NCBI GenBank assembly: GCA_013286835.1
Contig: JABDEZ010000009.1
Coordinates: forward strand, 1-44,521
DNA: 44,521 bases
Source: Bacteroidota bacterium
GTDB taxonomy: Bacteria; Bacteroidota; Bacteroidia; Chitinophagales; Chitinophagaceae
Reading direction: 5' to 3'
Positions 23,943 to 32,637 of this stretch are shown here, piece after piece (the first letter of the stretch is position 1; each line of letters begins with the position of its first letter). Made by a program: the position numbers and the translations under genes. The notes beneath the pieces are model-generated. The model was given only the letters and a program-made list of their open reading frames with translations. It had not been told where the DNA came from and ran no database searches.

Positions 23943-25295
23943 TTACTTAACTATTCTCTTTTCCGTACCATATACCTCATATAAATACCTGGCCAACAGC
24001 ATAGCATTCAATGCTGGCAATAACCAAAACACCCTGTTCTGCAATCTGTCCAGCACATTACCGAAAGTAGCTGTAGCAAAGGCGTTAAGCACTATAAGTA
24101 TAATCATGGCGAAGTAGATATTCTTTAATTGCTTATGGCCGGGACTATCGTTAATATACCACACAACAAATATTGACGAGGCTACCAGGAACAATCCATA
24201 AATAAAATTCAATCCATTCACATCAAGAACATTAAAGTTCTGTTTAGATGCCAGGTATTCTTTTTCCTCATGATGGAAATAGTGGGTTACACCCACCCAA
24301 ATACCACTGCCTTTTCCTTGCAGGGTGGGTTTTCCAGGAATGTTGATCTGGGATAACTGACGCAGGGTAGATGTAGCAGATTTTGCAACGAACATTACCA
24401 CATATTTAGGGTGTGTAAAAATGCGATGTATAATATTGTTGTACTCCTGCGCGCTGCTATCCCAACCACCAGTTTTGTAAAAAGGGCTATTTTGATCCCA
24501 TATAAATGTTCCGGCATCACCTGGTATAGCATCTACATAGTTACATAGTTTATGTTTTTCAGTTGTACAATGATCGCCCAGGTAGGTGTTTAATATACCT
24601 GTTTCTGCAAGTCTCCCCATCATAAATACATGGCTGCCACTGGCAAGAACGAACTTCTTATGATTAAACGAGTTCATGCTACATATGAGTAAGTAACAGC
24701 ATATTGATACAGATAACAAGGCTATGGCTTTACTGGCAAGCACTCTTGATCTTTTGACCATCGCCACAACAAGTATAAAAACAGCAAACAGTAGTGTAAT
24801 AACAAAATGTGAATTATGCATCAGGTTGGCTGCTGCGATCAGGGGCAAATATATCAATGCTGCGCGAGGCGTAATATCCCGATACAAATACAACACAATT
24901 GCAAGTAGGAGAATAGGCGTAAATGTATCGGCCATTAAAAAACTGCTTACCCACGAAATATATGTAAAGGCCAAAATCATGATGAAGCCTGTAGTGTAAA
25001 GGTTTATGGACCATTGGCTGCCATAGACCAACCCAGACAGACGGTATAGCAGGAACGCCAAAATGAAACATTGTGTGAAAACAGAATACCATAGTGAAAC
25101 AGATAAGCTGGAAACACGCAGAAACATACCATAAAATGGAGGCCTGTCTGGAGGCATATAAAAATTAAAAGCAGTATCTATATATGTTCCTGTATCTGGC
25201 GATACTAATGGATATCCATTATAAAATGCCATGAACATAATACCCAATGCAGTAATGCAAAGGATACACAAAGTGTTATATTTTGAGGCTGGCAA
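23943..25295 (-). CDS. Polytopic membrane protein, glycosyltransferase 39-like (GT-C) architecture
   Basis: The protein has 450 residues and about ten hydrophobic segments. A large hydrophilic loop (about residues 215-345) contains WDQNSPFYKTGGWDSSAQEY and several Cys. The first loop after the N-terminal helix holds SPDTGTYID, resembling the acidic first loop of GT-C/PMT-type transferases that use lipid-linked sugars. That function is inference from topology, not a motif proof. It could equally be an unassigned DUF membrane protein. It is a single gene, divergent from the GH3 gene with a 55-bp gap that must hold both promoters. Confidence 0.65.
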   Translation of the reverse strand: MPASKYNTLCILCITALGIMFMAFYNGYPLVSPDTGTYIDTAFNFYMPPDRPPFYGMFLRVSSLSVSLWYSVFTQCFILAFLLYRLSGLVYGSQWSINLYTTGFIMILAFTYISWVSSFLMADTFTPILLLAIVLYLYRDITPRAALIYLPLIAAANLMHNSHFVITLLFAVFILVVAMVKRSRVLASKAIALLSVSICCYLLICSMNSFNHKKFVLASGSHVFMMGRLAETGILNTYLGDHCTTEKHKLCNYVDAIPGDAGTFIWDQNSPFYKTGGWDSSAQEYNNIIHRIFTHPKYVVMFVAKSATSTLRQLSQINIPGKPTLQGKGSGIWVGVTHYFHHEEKEYLASKQNFNVLDVNGLNFIYGLFLVASSIFVVWYINDSPGHKQLKNIYFAMIILIVLNAFATATFGNVLDRLQNRVFWLLPALNAMLLARYLYEVYGTEKRIVK

Positions 25296-25350
25296 ACTGA
25301 TATTTATTTAGGGTTATAATTAATAATTAACTTTACCTCTGAATAATAGT

Positions 25351-26850
25351 ATGAAGATAAAATCTTTTCTGGCCAAACCATACGCTTCCCTGATACATGG
25401 GCGTATATTAAAAAGCAGGACAACAGCAGTAGCAGACCAGCAGGCCATAATGCAGTACCTGGTGAAGCAGGGCAGCAGAACAGCCTTTGGCTTAGAACAT
25501 AAATTTGACGATATAAAAAGCTACGAAGATTTTAAAGCAGCTATACCCGTACGCGATTACGAAGCCTTTAAACCATACATAGAAGATATAAAAGGTGGAA
25601 AGCAACACGTGCTGTGGAAAGGCCGGCCTATTTATTTTGCAAAAACATCTGGTACTACAAGCGGTGTGAAGTACATACCCATTAGTAAAGACTCTATAAA
25701 TAATCATATAGATACCGCACGCAATGCACTACTGTGCTACATGGCAGAAAGCGGCAATACAGCTTTTGCCGATGGTAAGATGATATTCCTGTCGGGCTCC
25801 CCAACACTTGAAAGGGTGGGCGGCATACCTACAGGACGGCTAAGTGGTATTGTAAACCATTATATACCCAGCTACCTGCGTAAAAACCAGATGCCCAGTT
25901 ATGAAACAAACTGCATTGACGACTGGGAAGAGAAGCTGGAAAAAATAGTGAGCGAGACTATGAAGGAAAATATGACGCTGATCAGCGGAATCCCCCCCTG
26001 GATGCAGATGTATTTTGACTGGCTGGCTGCACGTAACGATGGCAAGAAAATAAAAGAACTGTTTCCCAACCTGCAGGTATTAGTGCATGGGGGTGTGAAC
26101 TTTGAACCCTACAAAGCTAAACTGCTGGAGAGCCTGGGTGGTGAAGTAGATATGGTAGAGACCTACCCGGCATCAGAAGGTTTTTTTGCTTTCCAGGATA
26201 CCGTGAAAGGAGAAGGCTTGCTGCTGAACACTGACTCAGGAATATTCTTTGAATTTATACCTGTAAGCGAAATAGATAAGGAGCATCCTGAACGGATATT
26301 TTTACAGGATGTAAAAACAGACGTGAACTATGTACTTATTGTAAGCACCAATGCCGGCCTTTGGGGCTACAATATGGGCGATACGGTAAGGTTTTTGAGC
26401 ACCGACCCATACCGGCTTGTGGTTACAGGCCGCATCAAACATTACATCAGTGCATTTGGCGAGCATGTTATAGGCGAAGAGGTAGAACATGCACTAATGG
26501 CTGCCGCCACAGCACACCATGCACACATAACCGAGTTTACGGTTGCGCCAAAAATAGATGCAACCAGTGAACTACCGTACCACGAATGGTTTGTAGAGTT
26601 TGAACAAAAACCCGATGACCTGAAAGCGTTTTCGCTAGAGGTAGATAACTACATGAGGAATAAAAACATTTACTACAACGATCTCATCAACGGGAAAATA
26701 CTACAGCCGTTAAAAATAAACCAGGTGCAGAAAAGCGGCTTTATACAGTATATGCGGTCTATAGGCAAACTGGGCGGGCAAAATAAAGTACCCCGCTTAA
26801 GCAACGACCGTATTATTGCCGATGCTTTGCAGCAATGGGTGGAGGTATAG
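25351..26850 (+). CDS. GH3-family acyl-adenylating (amido synthetase-like) enzyme
   Basis: A 499-residue member of the GH3 family within the firefly-luciferase adenylating superfamily. Plant GH3 enzymes adenylate carboxylic acids and transfer them to amino acids; the bacterial substrate is unknown. The three nucleotide-binding motifs are visible: KTSGTTSGVKYIP (about 94-106), a YPASEGFFA motif near 272-280, and GLWGYNMGDTVRF near 335-347. It is convergent with a regulator gene, whose stop is 4 bp away, and about 1 kb upstream of the dialkylresorcinol operon, but not in it. A role in tailoring the same product is conceivable but unproven. Confidence 0.88.
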   Translation: MKIKSFLAKPYASLIHGRILKSRTTAVADQQAIMQYLVKQGSRTAFGLEHKFDDIKSYEDFKAAIPVRDYEAFKPYIEDIKGGKQHVLWKGRPIYFAKTSGTTSGVKYIPISKDSINNHIDTARNALLCYMAESGNTAFADGKMIFLSGSPTLERVGGIPTGRLSGIVNHYIPSYLRKNQMPSYETNCIDDWEEKLEKIVSETMKENMTLISGIPPWMQMYFDWLAARNDGKKIKELFPNLQVLVHGGVNFEPYKAKLLESLGGEVDMVETYPASEGFFAFQDTVKGEGLLLNTDSGIFFEFIPVSEIDKEHPERIFLQDVKTDVNYVLIVSTNAGLWGYNMGDTVRFLSTDPYRLVVTGRIKHYISAFGEHVIGEEVEHALMAAATAHHAHITEFTVAPKIDATSELPYHEWFVEFEQKPDDLKAFSLEVDNYMRNKNIYYNDLINGKILQPLKINQVQKSGFIQYMRSIGKLGGQNKVPRLSNDRIIADALQQWVEV

Positions 26851-26853
26851 CTC

Positions 26854-27141
26854 CTACTCCAGGTGCAGGTAGCCCTTTATATCGTTAATATATTTTTCAA
26901 ACGCTTTTATCCCCTTCTTAGTGATCTTGCACTTAGTAAGGGGATAATTATTTTTAAATGTTTTAATTACTTCAACATACCCGGCTTCCTTAAGCTTATC
27001 GAGTTGCAGGCTGAGATTGCCGGCAGATGCTTTTGTTTTTTCTTTCAGGTACACAAACTCTGCTTCTTCCAGCGAAACCAATAATGACATTATAGAAAGT
27101 CTTAACTGCGAATGCAGCAATGGATCAAGTTCATTGAGCAT
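26854..27141 (-). CDS. Winged-helix transcriptional regulator (MarR/ArsR-like)
   Basis: A 95-residue, single-domain winged helix: helices about 10-50, the recognition helix around SAGNLSLQLDKLKEAGYVEV and a wing ending KCKITKKGIKAFEKY. It resembles the short 'transcriptional regulator' family (winged helix DNA-binding, HTH_34 type) that in many bacteria is cotranscribed with a membrane protein. Its start overlaps the end of the upstream membrane-protein gene by 11 bp, so translation is probably coupled. The target is likely its own operon. Confidence 0.85.
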   Translation of the reverse strand: MLNELDPLLHSQLRLSIMSLLVSLEEAEFVYLKEKTKASAGNLSLQLDKLKEAGYVEVIKTFKNNYPLTKCKITKKGIKAFEKYINDIKGYLHLE

Positions 27142-27721
27142 ATCCTTTCCTTTCGTAGTATTTTTTCATCATCAATCCGGGTATAACATGCGTACACAGT
27201 ACCGCAAAAGCGCACACTAAATTCTGATATGCAAAGCTAAGGTTAAATGCTACTACCACACAGGCAAAGCACACAATTGCACCTACCAGGGATGGGTAGT
27301 ACCTGGTAACACCGCCAGTAATAAAATTAGCAAGGGCATATAACATAAGGATAACAGGGATTATGTTTTGTAATCCCAGCATCATACTAAACCCCCATAC
27401 AAAGCCTATGCAAATACCTGTTCCAGACCACACATACATATATAGGTCATCGAACCATGATTTGCTTTTTTCCACACGGTCATCACGCCTGCTACGGAGA
27501 AAGGAAATGAGGCCACCTAATGCAAACAAACTAAAAGTCCAGGGCTGCCATTCGGCATGTGTTTGTATAGCAACAAACATAAGAATAGAGAATACCATAA
27601 CTATGATACCCCAGAGTATATAATAAAAAGCACCACTGGAGTAATTGTCCTGGCGAGCGGTTTTTATCATGCTCTCAATAAGCTCTATGCTCTGTTTTTC
27701 ATTGATGTTATCTGTATCCAT
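27131..27721 (-). CDS. Membrane protein cotranscribed with the winged-helix regulator
   Basis: The protein has 196 residues, with a soluble N-terminus (about 1-25) containing an ESMIKTARQDNYSSGAFYYILWG motif, then five or six membrane helices in three hairpins. The ARQDNYSSG-type start followed by a helix hairpin is seen in small Bacteroidota membrane proteins encoded next to PadR/winged-helix regulators; their role is unknown. It is first in a two-gene unit with a consensus promoter. Confidence 0.8.
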   Translation of the reverse strand: MDTDNINEKQSIELIESMIKTARQDNYSSGAFYYILWGIIVMVFSILMFVAIQTHAEWQPWTFSLFALGGLISFLRSRRDDRVEKSKSWFDDLYMYVWSGTGICIGFVWGFSMMLGLQNIIPVILMLYALANFITGGVTRYYPSLVGAIVCFACVVVAFNLSFAYQNLVCAFAVLCTHVIPGLMMKKYYERKGYAQ

Positions 27722-27739
27722 GATTTTTAATTTATGTTA

Positions 27740-27770
27740 CAAAATTAAAGTAGTTAATTTTATTAACCAA
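27740..27770 (-). promoter_or_regulatory. Promoter of the membrane protein/regulator operon
   Basis: On the minus strand TAATTTTG (27740-27747) is preceded by TTG (27768-27770), with a 20-nt spacer, 18 nt before the start codon. Confidence 0.6.
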
Positions 27771-27863
27771 ATAATTTAGCAAAATAATCATGTGCCCGAA
27801 CTGGTGATATTAGTTAGGGGTTGTGACAAGTGATATACTTTATTATAGTTCGTGGTACAATAA

Positions 27864-27894
27864 TTGCATTTGGCTTAATCATTAGGTATTTTTG
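27864..27894 (+). promoter_or_regulatory. Promoter of the dialkylresorcinol operon
   Basis: TTG at 27864-27866, a 20-nt spacer and TATTTTTG at 27887-27894 match the consensus very well. The first start codon lies only 11 nt downstream of the -7 element, so the leader is only a few nucleotides long. Confidence 0.7.
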
Positions 27895-27905
27895 CCGTTA
27901 CGTAT

Positions 27906-28403
27906 ATGAAATATAAGGTATTTATATTGCTGTGTATAGTGGTATTGTGCAGTAACCCTATGCAAGTACATGCAGCAAAAGAATTTAATAAGGCTGCATT
28001 TTATTCGGTAATGGCATCAGGAGAATTAAATAAGATAGACCACGAGATTGAAGTAGTGCAAAACACAGCAATAGCAGAAAAGCAAGGCTATGAGGGTGCA
28101 TTGCTGATGCGCAAAGCAGGACTGGTGCCGAAACCCAAGGACAGGCTTAAATATTTTAAGGAAGGCAGAATAAAATTTGATGGCGCAATAATGGCGGATG
28201 CTGATAACGGGGAATATCATTTTCTGCGGCTGACGATACAAGAACATGCACCCAATGCTGTGAAATATAAAGGCGACCTGGAAAAGGATAAACAGTTTAT
28301 AGTGCAGCATTTTAAAAGTATGCCTGCAACAGTGCAAAAGGCAATAGTGGAGTACAGCAAAAATTCGGGAGTGTTACATAGGGAAGATTTTAACTTTGGC
28401 TAA
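27906..28403 (+). CDS. Exported hypothetical protein, first gene of the dar operon
   Basis: The protein has 165 residues. A signal peptide (about 1-23, ending VHAA) is followed by a helical, charged domain. The phrases ASGELNKIDHEIEVV and KEGRIKFDGAIMADADNGEYHFLRLTIQEHAP show a regular amphipathic pattern, with Tyr/His-rich ends. The family is not named here, but the gene's stop shares its last base with the start of darA (28403), so it is translationally coupled and probably functions with resorcinol formation or export in the periplasm. Confidence 0.75.
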   Translation: MKYKVFILLCIVVLCSNPMQVHAAKEFNKAAFYSVMASGELNKIDHEIEVVQNTAIAEKQGYEGALLMRKAGLVPKPKDRLKYFKEGRIKFDGAIMADADNGEYHFLRLTIQEHAPNAVKYKGDLEKDKQFIVQHFKSMPATVQKAIVEYSKNSGVLHREDFNFG

Positions 28404-29302
28404 TGGGTAAAAAAGTACTTGCTATTTATTATACACAATCGGGGCAAATGAAGGAAATAATAGATTCCTTTACTGCGCCTATGGTTGCAGCAGGAATAGA
28501 TGTAGATACGGTTGCCGTAAAGCCCCTTACTGAATACGCCTTCCCATGGACAGGTCCGCGTTTTTTCAGTGTGATGCCTGATTGTGTACTTGGAGTGCCA
28601 CAAATGTTACAACCCTACCAACTGAAAGAAACACGGTATGACCTGGTGATACTGGGTTATCAGCCATGGTTCTTGTCTCCCAGCATACCATCCAACTCCA
28701 TTTTGCAGGATCCTACTTTCAGGCAGGTTATAAAGAATACACCTATTATTACCATATCGGCCGCACGCAATATGTGGCTGAGCGCTTATGAGCGGGTACA
28801 CAAAATACTTACAGATGCTGGAGCCCAACATGCAGGTAATATTGCCCTTGTAGATAGGCACCCAAACTTCATCAGTTTTGTAACCATATTTTACTGGATG
28901 CTTACCGGTAAAAAAGAACGATACCTGAACAAATTTCCGAAGCCCGGTGTAGATGAACAGGATATAAAAGGCACCAAAGTTTACGGTAAAATAATAAGCG
29001 AACATCTGCTTGCAGGCAATGTGCTGAATGTGCAGAAAGAGCTAATGGCAAAAGATGCAGTTGTGATCAACTACCCGCTAATGGTAATTGAAGGCAAGGC
29101 AAAGTATATATTTGCAGCGTGGGCTAAATTTATAGCCAAAAGAAATAATAAAGCACCCTGGATAACGGCATTTAAATACTATTTATTTGCAGCGCTTTTT
29201 TTAGGTGCTCCAATATTAATAACACTGGATGCAATATTCATTAAACCCTTTTCAGAAAAAAGAATAAGACAGAAAAAATTACAATACTCATTGCTAAAAT
29301 AA
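28403..29302 (+). CDS. darA: Dialkylresorcinol-forming enzyme DarA
   Basis: The protein has 299 residues. It starts with a flavodoxin-like phosphate-binding loop (YYTQSGQMK, residues 9-17) and continues with an NAD(P)H-dependent oxidoreductase-like alpha/beta fold. A stretch with GYQPWFLSPSIPSN and a later ISAARNMWLSAYERVH is characteristic of the DarA family. A hydrophobic helix near 262-282 probably anchors it at the membrane. In dialkylresorcinol and flexirubin pathways DarA works with the ketosynthase DarB to join two beta-ketoacyl chains into a resorcinol ring; its exact step is the aromatisation of the cyclised intermediate in published models. DarB follows 13 bp downstream. Confidence 0.88.
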   Translation: MGKKVLAIYYTQSGQMKEIIDSFTAPMVAAGIDVDTVAVKPLTEYAFPWTGPRFFSVMPDCVLGVPQMLQPYQLKETRYDLVILGYQPWFLSPSIPSNSILQDPTFRQVIKNTPIITISAARNMWLSAYERVHKILTDAGAQHAGNIALVDRHPNFISFVTIFYWMLTGKKERYLNKFPKPGVDEQDIKGTKVYGKIISEHLLAGNVLNVQKELMAKDAVVINYPLMVIEGKAKYIFAAWAKFIAKRNNKAPWITAFKYYLFAALFLGAPILITLDAIFIKPFSEKRIRQKKLQYSLLK

Positions 29303-29315
29303 TTTCAATCCCGCT

Positions 29316-30464
29316 ATGGCAGGTAACCAAGTATATATAAATAGTACATCATCATTTTTCCCGAACGAACCTGTCGCTAACGACGACATGGAACTGTACC
29401 TGGGCTATATAGATAACAAACCTTCAAAATCTAAAAAAATAGTACTGCGCAACAATGGTATTGTAAACAGGTACTACGCATTGGACAAAAACCATAAATC
29501 GACGCATACCAATGCAGAGATGACCGCGCAGGCAGTAAGGGCACTATTTAAAAAAGACCCGGCAGAAATTAAGACCGTTGAGTTATTATCATGCGGCACT
29601 TCATCGCCCGACCAAATGATACCCAGCCACGGTGTAATGGCGCATGGCCAATTGCCCGAAATGAAAGGGATAGAGGTGGTGTCTCCGGCAGGGGTATGCT
29701 GTGCAGGTATGCACGCGCTTAAATATGCTTACCTGGCAATTAAATCTGGTGAAGTACATAAGGCTGTAGCCACAGGATCAGAACGCTTTTCGGGCTTGCT
29801 GGTTGCAGATGTTTTTGAAGATGAAGTGCAGAAACTGAAAGACCTGAACGAGAACCCATATATAGCATTCCAAAAAGACTTTTTAAGGTGGATGTTGTCT
29901 GACGGAGCTTCTGCCTTTTTGATGACAGATAAGCCAAACGAAAACGGACTAAGCCTGCGTGTGGAGTGGGTAGAGGGCATATCATACGCCAACGAAATTG
30001 AAACCTGTATGTATATGGGTGGCGATAAGCAGGCGGATGGTACACTGAAGGGCTTCATGGATTATACGCCGGAAGAAATAATGACAAAATCGATCTTCAG
30101 CATAAAGCAGGACATTACCTTACTGAGTGATAATATAGTGAAGCTGGGCGGCGAAAAAATAAAAGAGATATTTGAACGGAAGGGACTAACCGCAGCAGAT
30201 ATAGATCATTTTTTACCCCACATATCCAGCAACTTTTTTAAGAGCAAGATATACGACCTGGTAGAGGAATATGGTGGTGGCATACCTTATGAAAAATGGT
30301 TCATAAACCTTTATACAGTAGGTAACGTAGGCGCTGCTTCTGTCTATCTGATGATAGATGAACTATTTAATAATGGTACATTGAAAAAAGGCGAAAAGAT
30401 ATTGTTGCTGGTACCTGAAAGCGCGCGGTTCTCTTACATGTACGCTTTGCTTACCGTATGCTAA
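29316..30464 (+). CDS. darB: Beta-ketoacyl-ACP synthase III-like condensing enzyme DarB
   Basis: A 382-residue ketosynthase of the FabH/thiolase superfamily. The catalytic triad is readable: Cys129 in VCCAGMHAL, His302 in FLPHISS and Asn337 in YTVGNVGAAS. The length exceeds FabH (about 320), in line with DarB-type enzymes that condense two long beta-ketoacyl precursors into the cyclohexanedione precursor of dialkylresorcinols. It follows darA closely in the same operon, and an ACP gene ends the operon, so the necessary acyl carrier is encoded with it. Confidence 0.92.
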   Translation: MAGNQVYINSTSSFFPNEPVANDDMELYLGYIDNKPSKSKKIVLRNNGIVNRYYALDKNHKSTHTNAEMTAQAVRALFKKDPAEIKTVELLSCGTSSPDQMIPSHGVMAHGQLPEMKGIEVVSPAGVCCAGMHALKYAYLAIKSGEVHKAVATGSERFSGLLVADVFEDEVQKLKDLNENPYIAFQKDFLRWMLSDGASAFLMTDKPNENGLSLRVEWVEGISYANEIETCMYMGGDKQADGTLKGFMDYTPEEIMTKSIFSIKQDITLLSDNIVKLGGEKIKEIFERKGLTAADIDHFLPHISSNFFKSKIYDLVEEYGGGIPYEKWFINLYTVGNVGAASVYLMIDELFNNGTLKKGEKILLLVPESARFSYMYALLTVC

Positions 30465-30474
30465 ACCGATAGCC

Positions 30475-30882
30475 ATGGAGCAGAAAAATGTACCCCAGGA
30501 TGAAAGTGCATTAGGTAAGGTGACACGGGAGGTATGCTATGTAACTGATGAGAACGGCAATTACGTAACAGACCTGAGCACCGGCTGGGAGGTAAAGAAA
30601 GACGCCCTGGATACTGCATGGAAAGATATAGATGGCCGCATTGCTGCGGCAAAACAAAAAGCAGATGCAGGCGAGGCCAGCCCGTTACTATTTTTTATGG
30701 AGTACAGACTAATGGATATAAACATATTGAGCGACTATACGGGACTGTGGAAGTGGCAGATAAAAAGACATTTAAAACCAACAGTGTTTAATAAACTATC
30801 CCAATCAACACTTCAGAAATATGCTGAAGCTTTTAACGTAAGCATAGACAGCCTGAAAAGCATGCATATAAATGAAGGTTAA
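30475..30882 (+). CDS. Hypothetical 135-residue protein of the dar operon
   Basis: The family is not assigned by name. The N-terminal half (about 1-65) is charged, with the phrase YVTDENGNYVTDLSTGWEVK. The second half (about 70-135) is helical and contains MDINILSDYTGLWKWQIKRHLKP and YAEAFNVSIDSLK, which look like an XRE-type helix-turn-helix. There is no signal or membrane segment, so it is cytoplasmic. The start is 10 bp after darB and the stop overlaps the next gene by 11 bp. Possible roles are a pathway-specific regulator or a structural partner of the condensing enzymes. Confidence 0.75.
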   Translation: MEQKNVPQDESALGKVTREVCYVTDENGNYVTDLSTGWEVKKDALDTAWKDIDGRIAAAKQKADAGEASPLLFFMEYRLMDINILSDYTGLWKWQIKRHLKPTVFNKLSQSTLQKYAEAFNVSIDSLKSMHINEG

Positions 30883-31882
30883 CTTTGAGCACAGGCAGGC
30901 AGCACATTGCGAAACAGGTGTAACCACTAGCCTGCTGCAAAATATAGGCGTTACCCAAATAACTGAACCCCTGGCCTTTGGCATAGGGGCAGGCTTATTT
31001 TTTGCACACATCCCCCTGATCAAAATAAACAATGGACCAGCAATTGCTTTCCGTACGTTGCCAGGGTTAATATTTAAACGCACCTGCAATGCGCTGGGCA
31101 TACCTGTGACGAGGAAAAAATTCAGATCGAAAGAAGAAGCTGCAAATTTCCTGCAACGGCAGATAGATGCAGGTAACCCTGTGGGGTGCCAGGTGGGGGT
31201 ATATTATCTTCCTTATTTTCCCAAGGAATACCGCTTTCATTTTAATGCGCACAACCTCATTGTGTTTGGCAAGGAAGAAGATAACTACCTTATTAGTGAT
31301 CCCATTATGGAACAATCAACGACCCTCACATCTTACGAGTTGGAGCGGGTGAGGTTTGCTAAAGGAGCACTTGCACCTAAGGGACAAGTATATTATCCTA
31401 CAGGGCCTGTGCATGTAACCGATGAACAGATGAAGAAAGCCATTATTAAGGGGATACAAAAGAATGTACGCAACATGCTGGGCATACCCGGCTGGTTTGC
31501 CGGCGTAAAGGGCATTACCCATACCGGCAAAAGCATAAAGAAATGGCGTGATAAACTAGGACTGAAGACTGCAGGCCTATACCTGGCACAACTGGTACGC
31601 ATGCAGGAAGAAATAGGTACAGGCGGCGGCGGTTTTAGATATATATATGCTGCATTTTTGCAGCAAGCCTACGCTTATATACCCAATGAGCAACTGCTGG
31701 AAATATCAAAAGAGTTTACAAAGGCCGGCGATATGTGGCGTAATGCCGCCGTGCAGGCAGCGGGTATTTACAAAGGCCGCCTGGGCAGCCAGGACGATTT
31801 TGATGTAATGGGCAACTACCTGATAGATATTGCTGTTATAGAGCGAAATGCCTTCACTGCTCTTAAAAATATAAAATGGTAA
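30872..31882 (+). CDS. BtrH-type acyltransferase (BtrH N-terminal domain protein)
   Basis: A 336-residue protein. The N-terminal papain-like BtrH domain shows Cys13 (in HCETG), His127 (in NAHNLI) and Asp143 (in LISDP), arranged like the Cys-His-Asp triad of BtrH, the enzyme that moves an acyl group from an ACP to the antibiotic ribostamycin. The C-terminal part (about 165-336) is a helical domain with a GTGGGGFRYIYAAFLQQA segment. Its position in an operon with an ACP suggests it transfers an ACP-bound acyl chain to a resorcinol or other acceptor. The acceptor is unknown. The start overlaps the previous gene and its end overlaps the ABC ATPase gene by 7 bp. Confidence 0.87.
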   Translation: MKVNFEHRQAAHCETGVTTSLLQNIGVTQITEPLAFGIGAGLFFAHIPLIKINNGPAIAFRTLPGLIFKRTCNALGIPVTRKKFRSKEEAANFLQRQIDAGNPVGCQVGVYYLPYFPKEYRFHFNAHNLIVFGKEEDNYLISDPIMEQSTTLTSYELERVRFAKGALAPKGQVYYPTGPVHVTDEQMKKAIIKGIQKNVRNMLGIPGWFAGVKGITHTGKSIKKWRDKLGLKTAGLYLAQLVRMQEEIGTGGGGFRYIYAAFLQQAYAYIPNEQLLEISKEFTKAGDMWRNAAVQAAGIYKGRLGSQDDFDVMGNYLIDIAVIERNAFTALKNIKW

Positions 31883-32625
31883 CCGCTGACGCGATAGATA
31901 TACAAAACGTTCGCTTTGCCTACCCGCGCAATGAAGGCGAAATATATGACCACCTGAACTTAAAAATAAAGCAGGGTGACAGGTTTGGTGTGTTTGGTCC
32001 TAATGGTGCAGGCAAAACCACACTTATGAACCTTATGACAGGGTTGTTGTATCCGCAGGAAGGGAGTATTAAATTGCTGGGGCATAATACGGCTACCCGG
32101 AATAAGGAGATCAATAAACTGTTTGGCTTTGTGCCACAGGAACTTTCTTTTTATAAGGAACTAACACCGGCAGAAAACCTGCACTTCTTTGGGGCATGGG
32201 CCGGCCTTGACGGCAATACTATAATGAAGCGTACCAGAGAATTGCTGCATATACTGGGGCTTGAAGATGTACGAAACAAGCAAGTACAAACATTTTCTGG
32301 TGGTATGAAACGGCGGGTGAATCTTGCTATTGGTGTAATACACAACCCCAAGGTGCTATTCCTGGATGAGCCTACAGTGGGAGTAGATGTACAAACACGC
32401 CATGCAATTATCAGCTACCTAAAAGAGCTGAATAATAACGGCACTACTCTTGTTTATACATCGCACCAGCTAAATGAGGCCGAAGACCTGTGCAATGAAA
32501 TGGCGTTGATAGACGAGGGTAAAATTGTAGCTAAGGGTAGCATTAATGAGTTGCTGGAGCAACACAATACATCAAGCCTTGAAAATCTATTCTTAAAAAT
32601 AACAGGTAAAAGCTACCGCAATTAG
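31876..32625 (+). CDS. ABC transporter ATP-binding protein of the dar operon
   Basis: The protein has 249 residues with a complete nucleotide-binding domain: Walker A GPNGAGKT (41-48), the Q-loop FVPQE, signature FSGGMKRR, Walker B VLFLDEP and the switch His in YTSHQLNEAE. It belongs to the drug/polysaccharide/lipid exporter type (ABC-2). It is encoded between the BtrH-type gene (7-bp overlap) and the permease (12-bp gap), so it probably powers export of the operon's product. Confidence 0.95.
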   Translation: MVTADAIDIQNVRFAYPRNEGEIYDHLNLKIKQGDRFGVFGPNGAGKTTLMNLMTGLLYPQEGSIKLLGHNTATRNKEINKLFGFVPQELSFYKELTPAENLHFFGAWAGLDGNTIMKRTRELLHILGLEDVRNKQVQTFSGGMKRRVNLAIGVIHNPKVLFLDEPTVGVDVQTRHAIISYLKELNNNGTTLVYTSHQLNEAEDLCNEMALIDEGKIVAKGSINELLEQHNTSSLENLFLKITGKSYRN

Positions 32626-32637
32626 TTACCAACAGGC

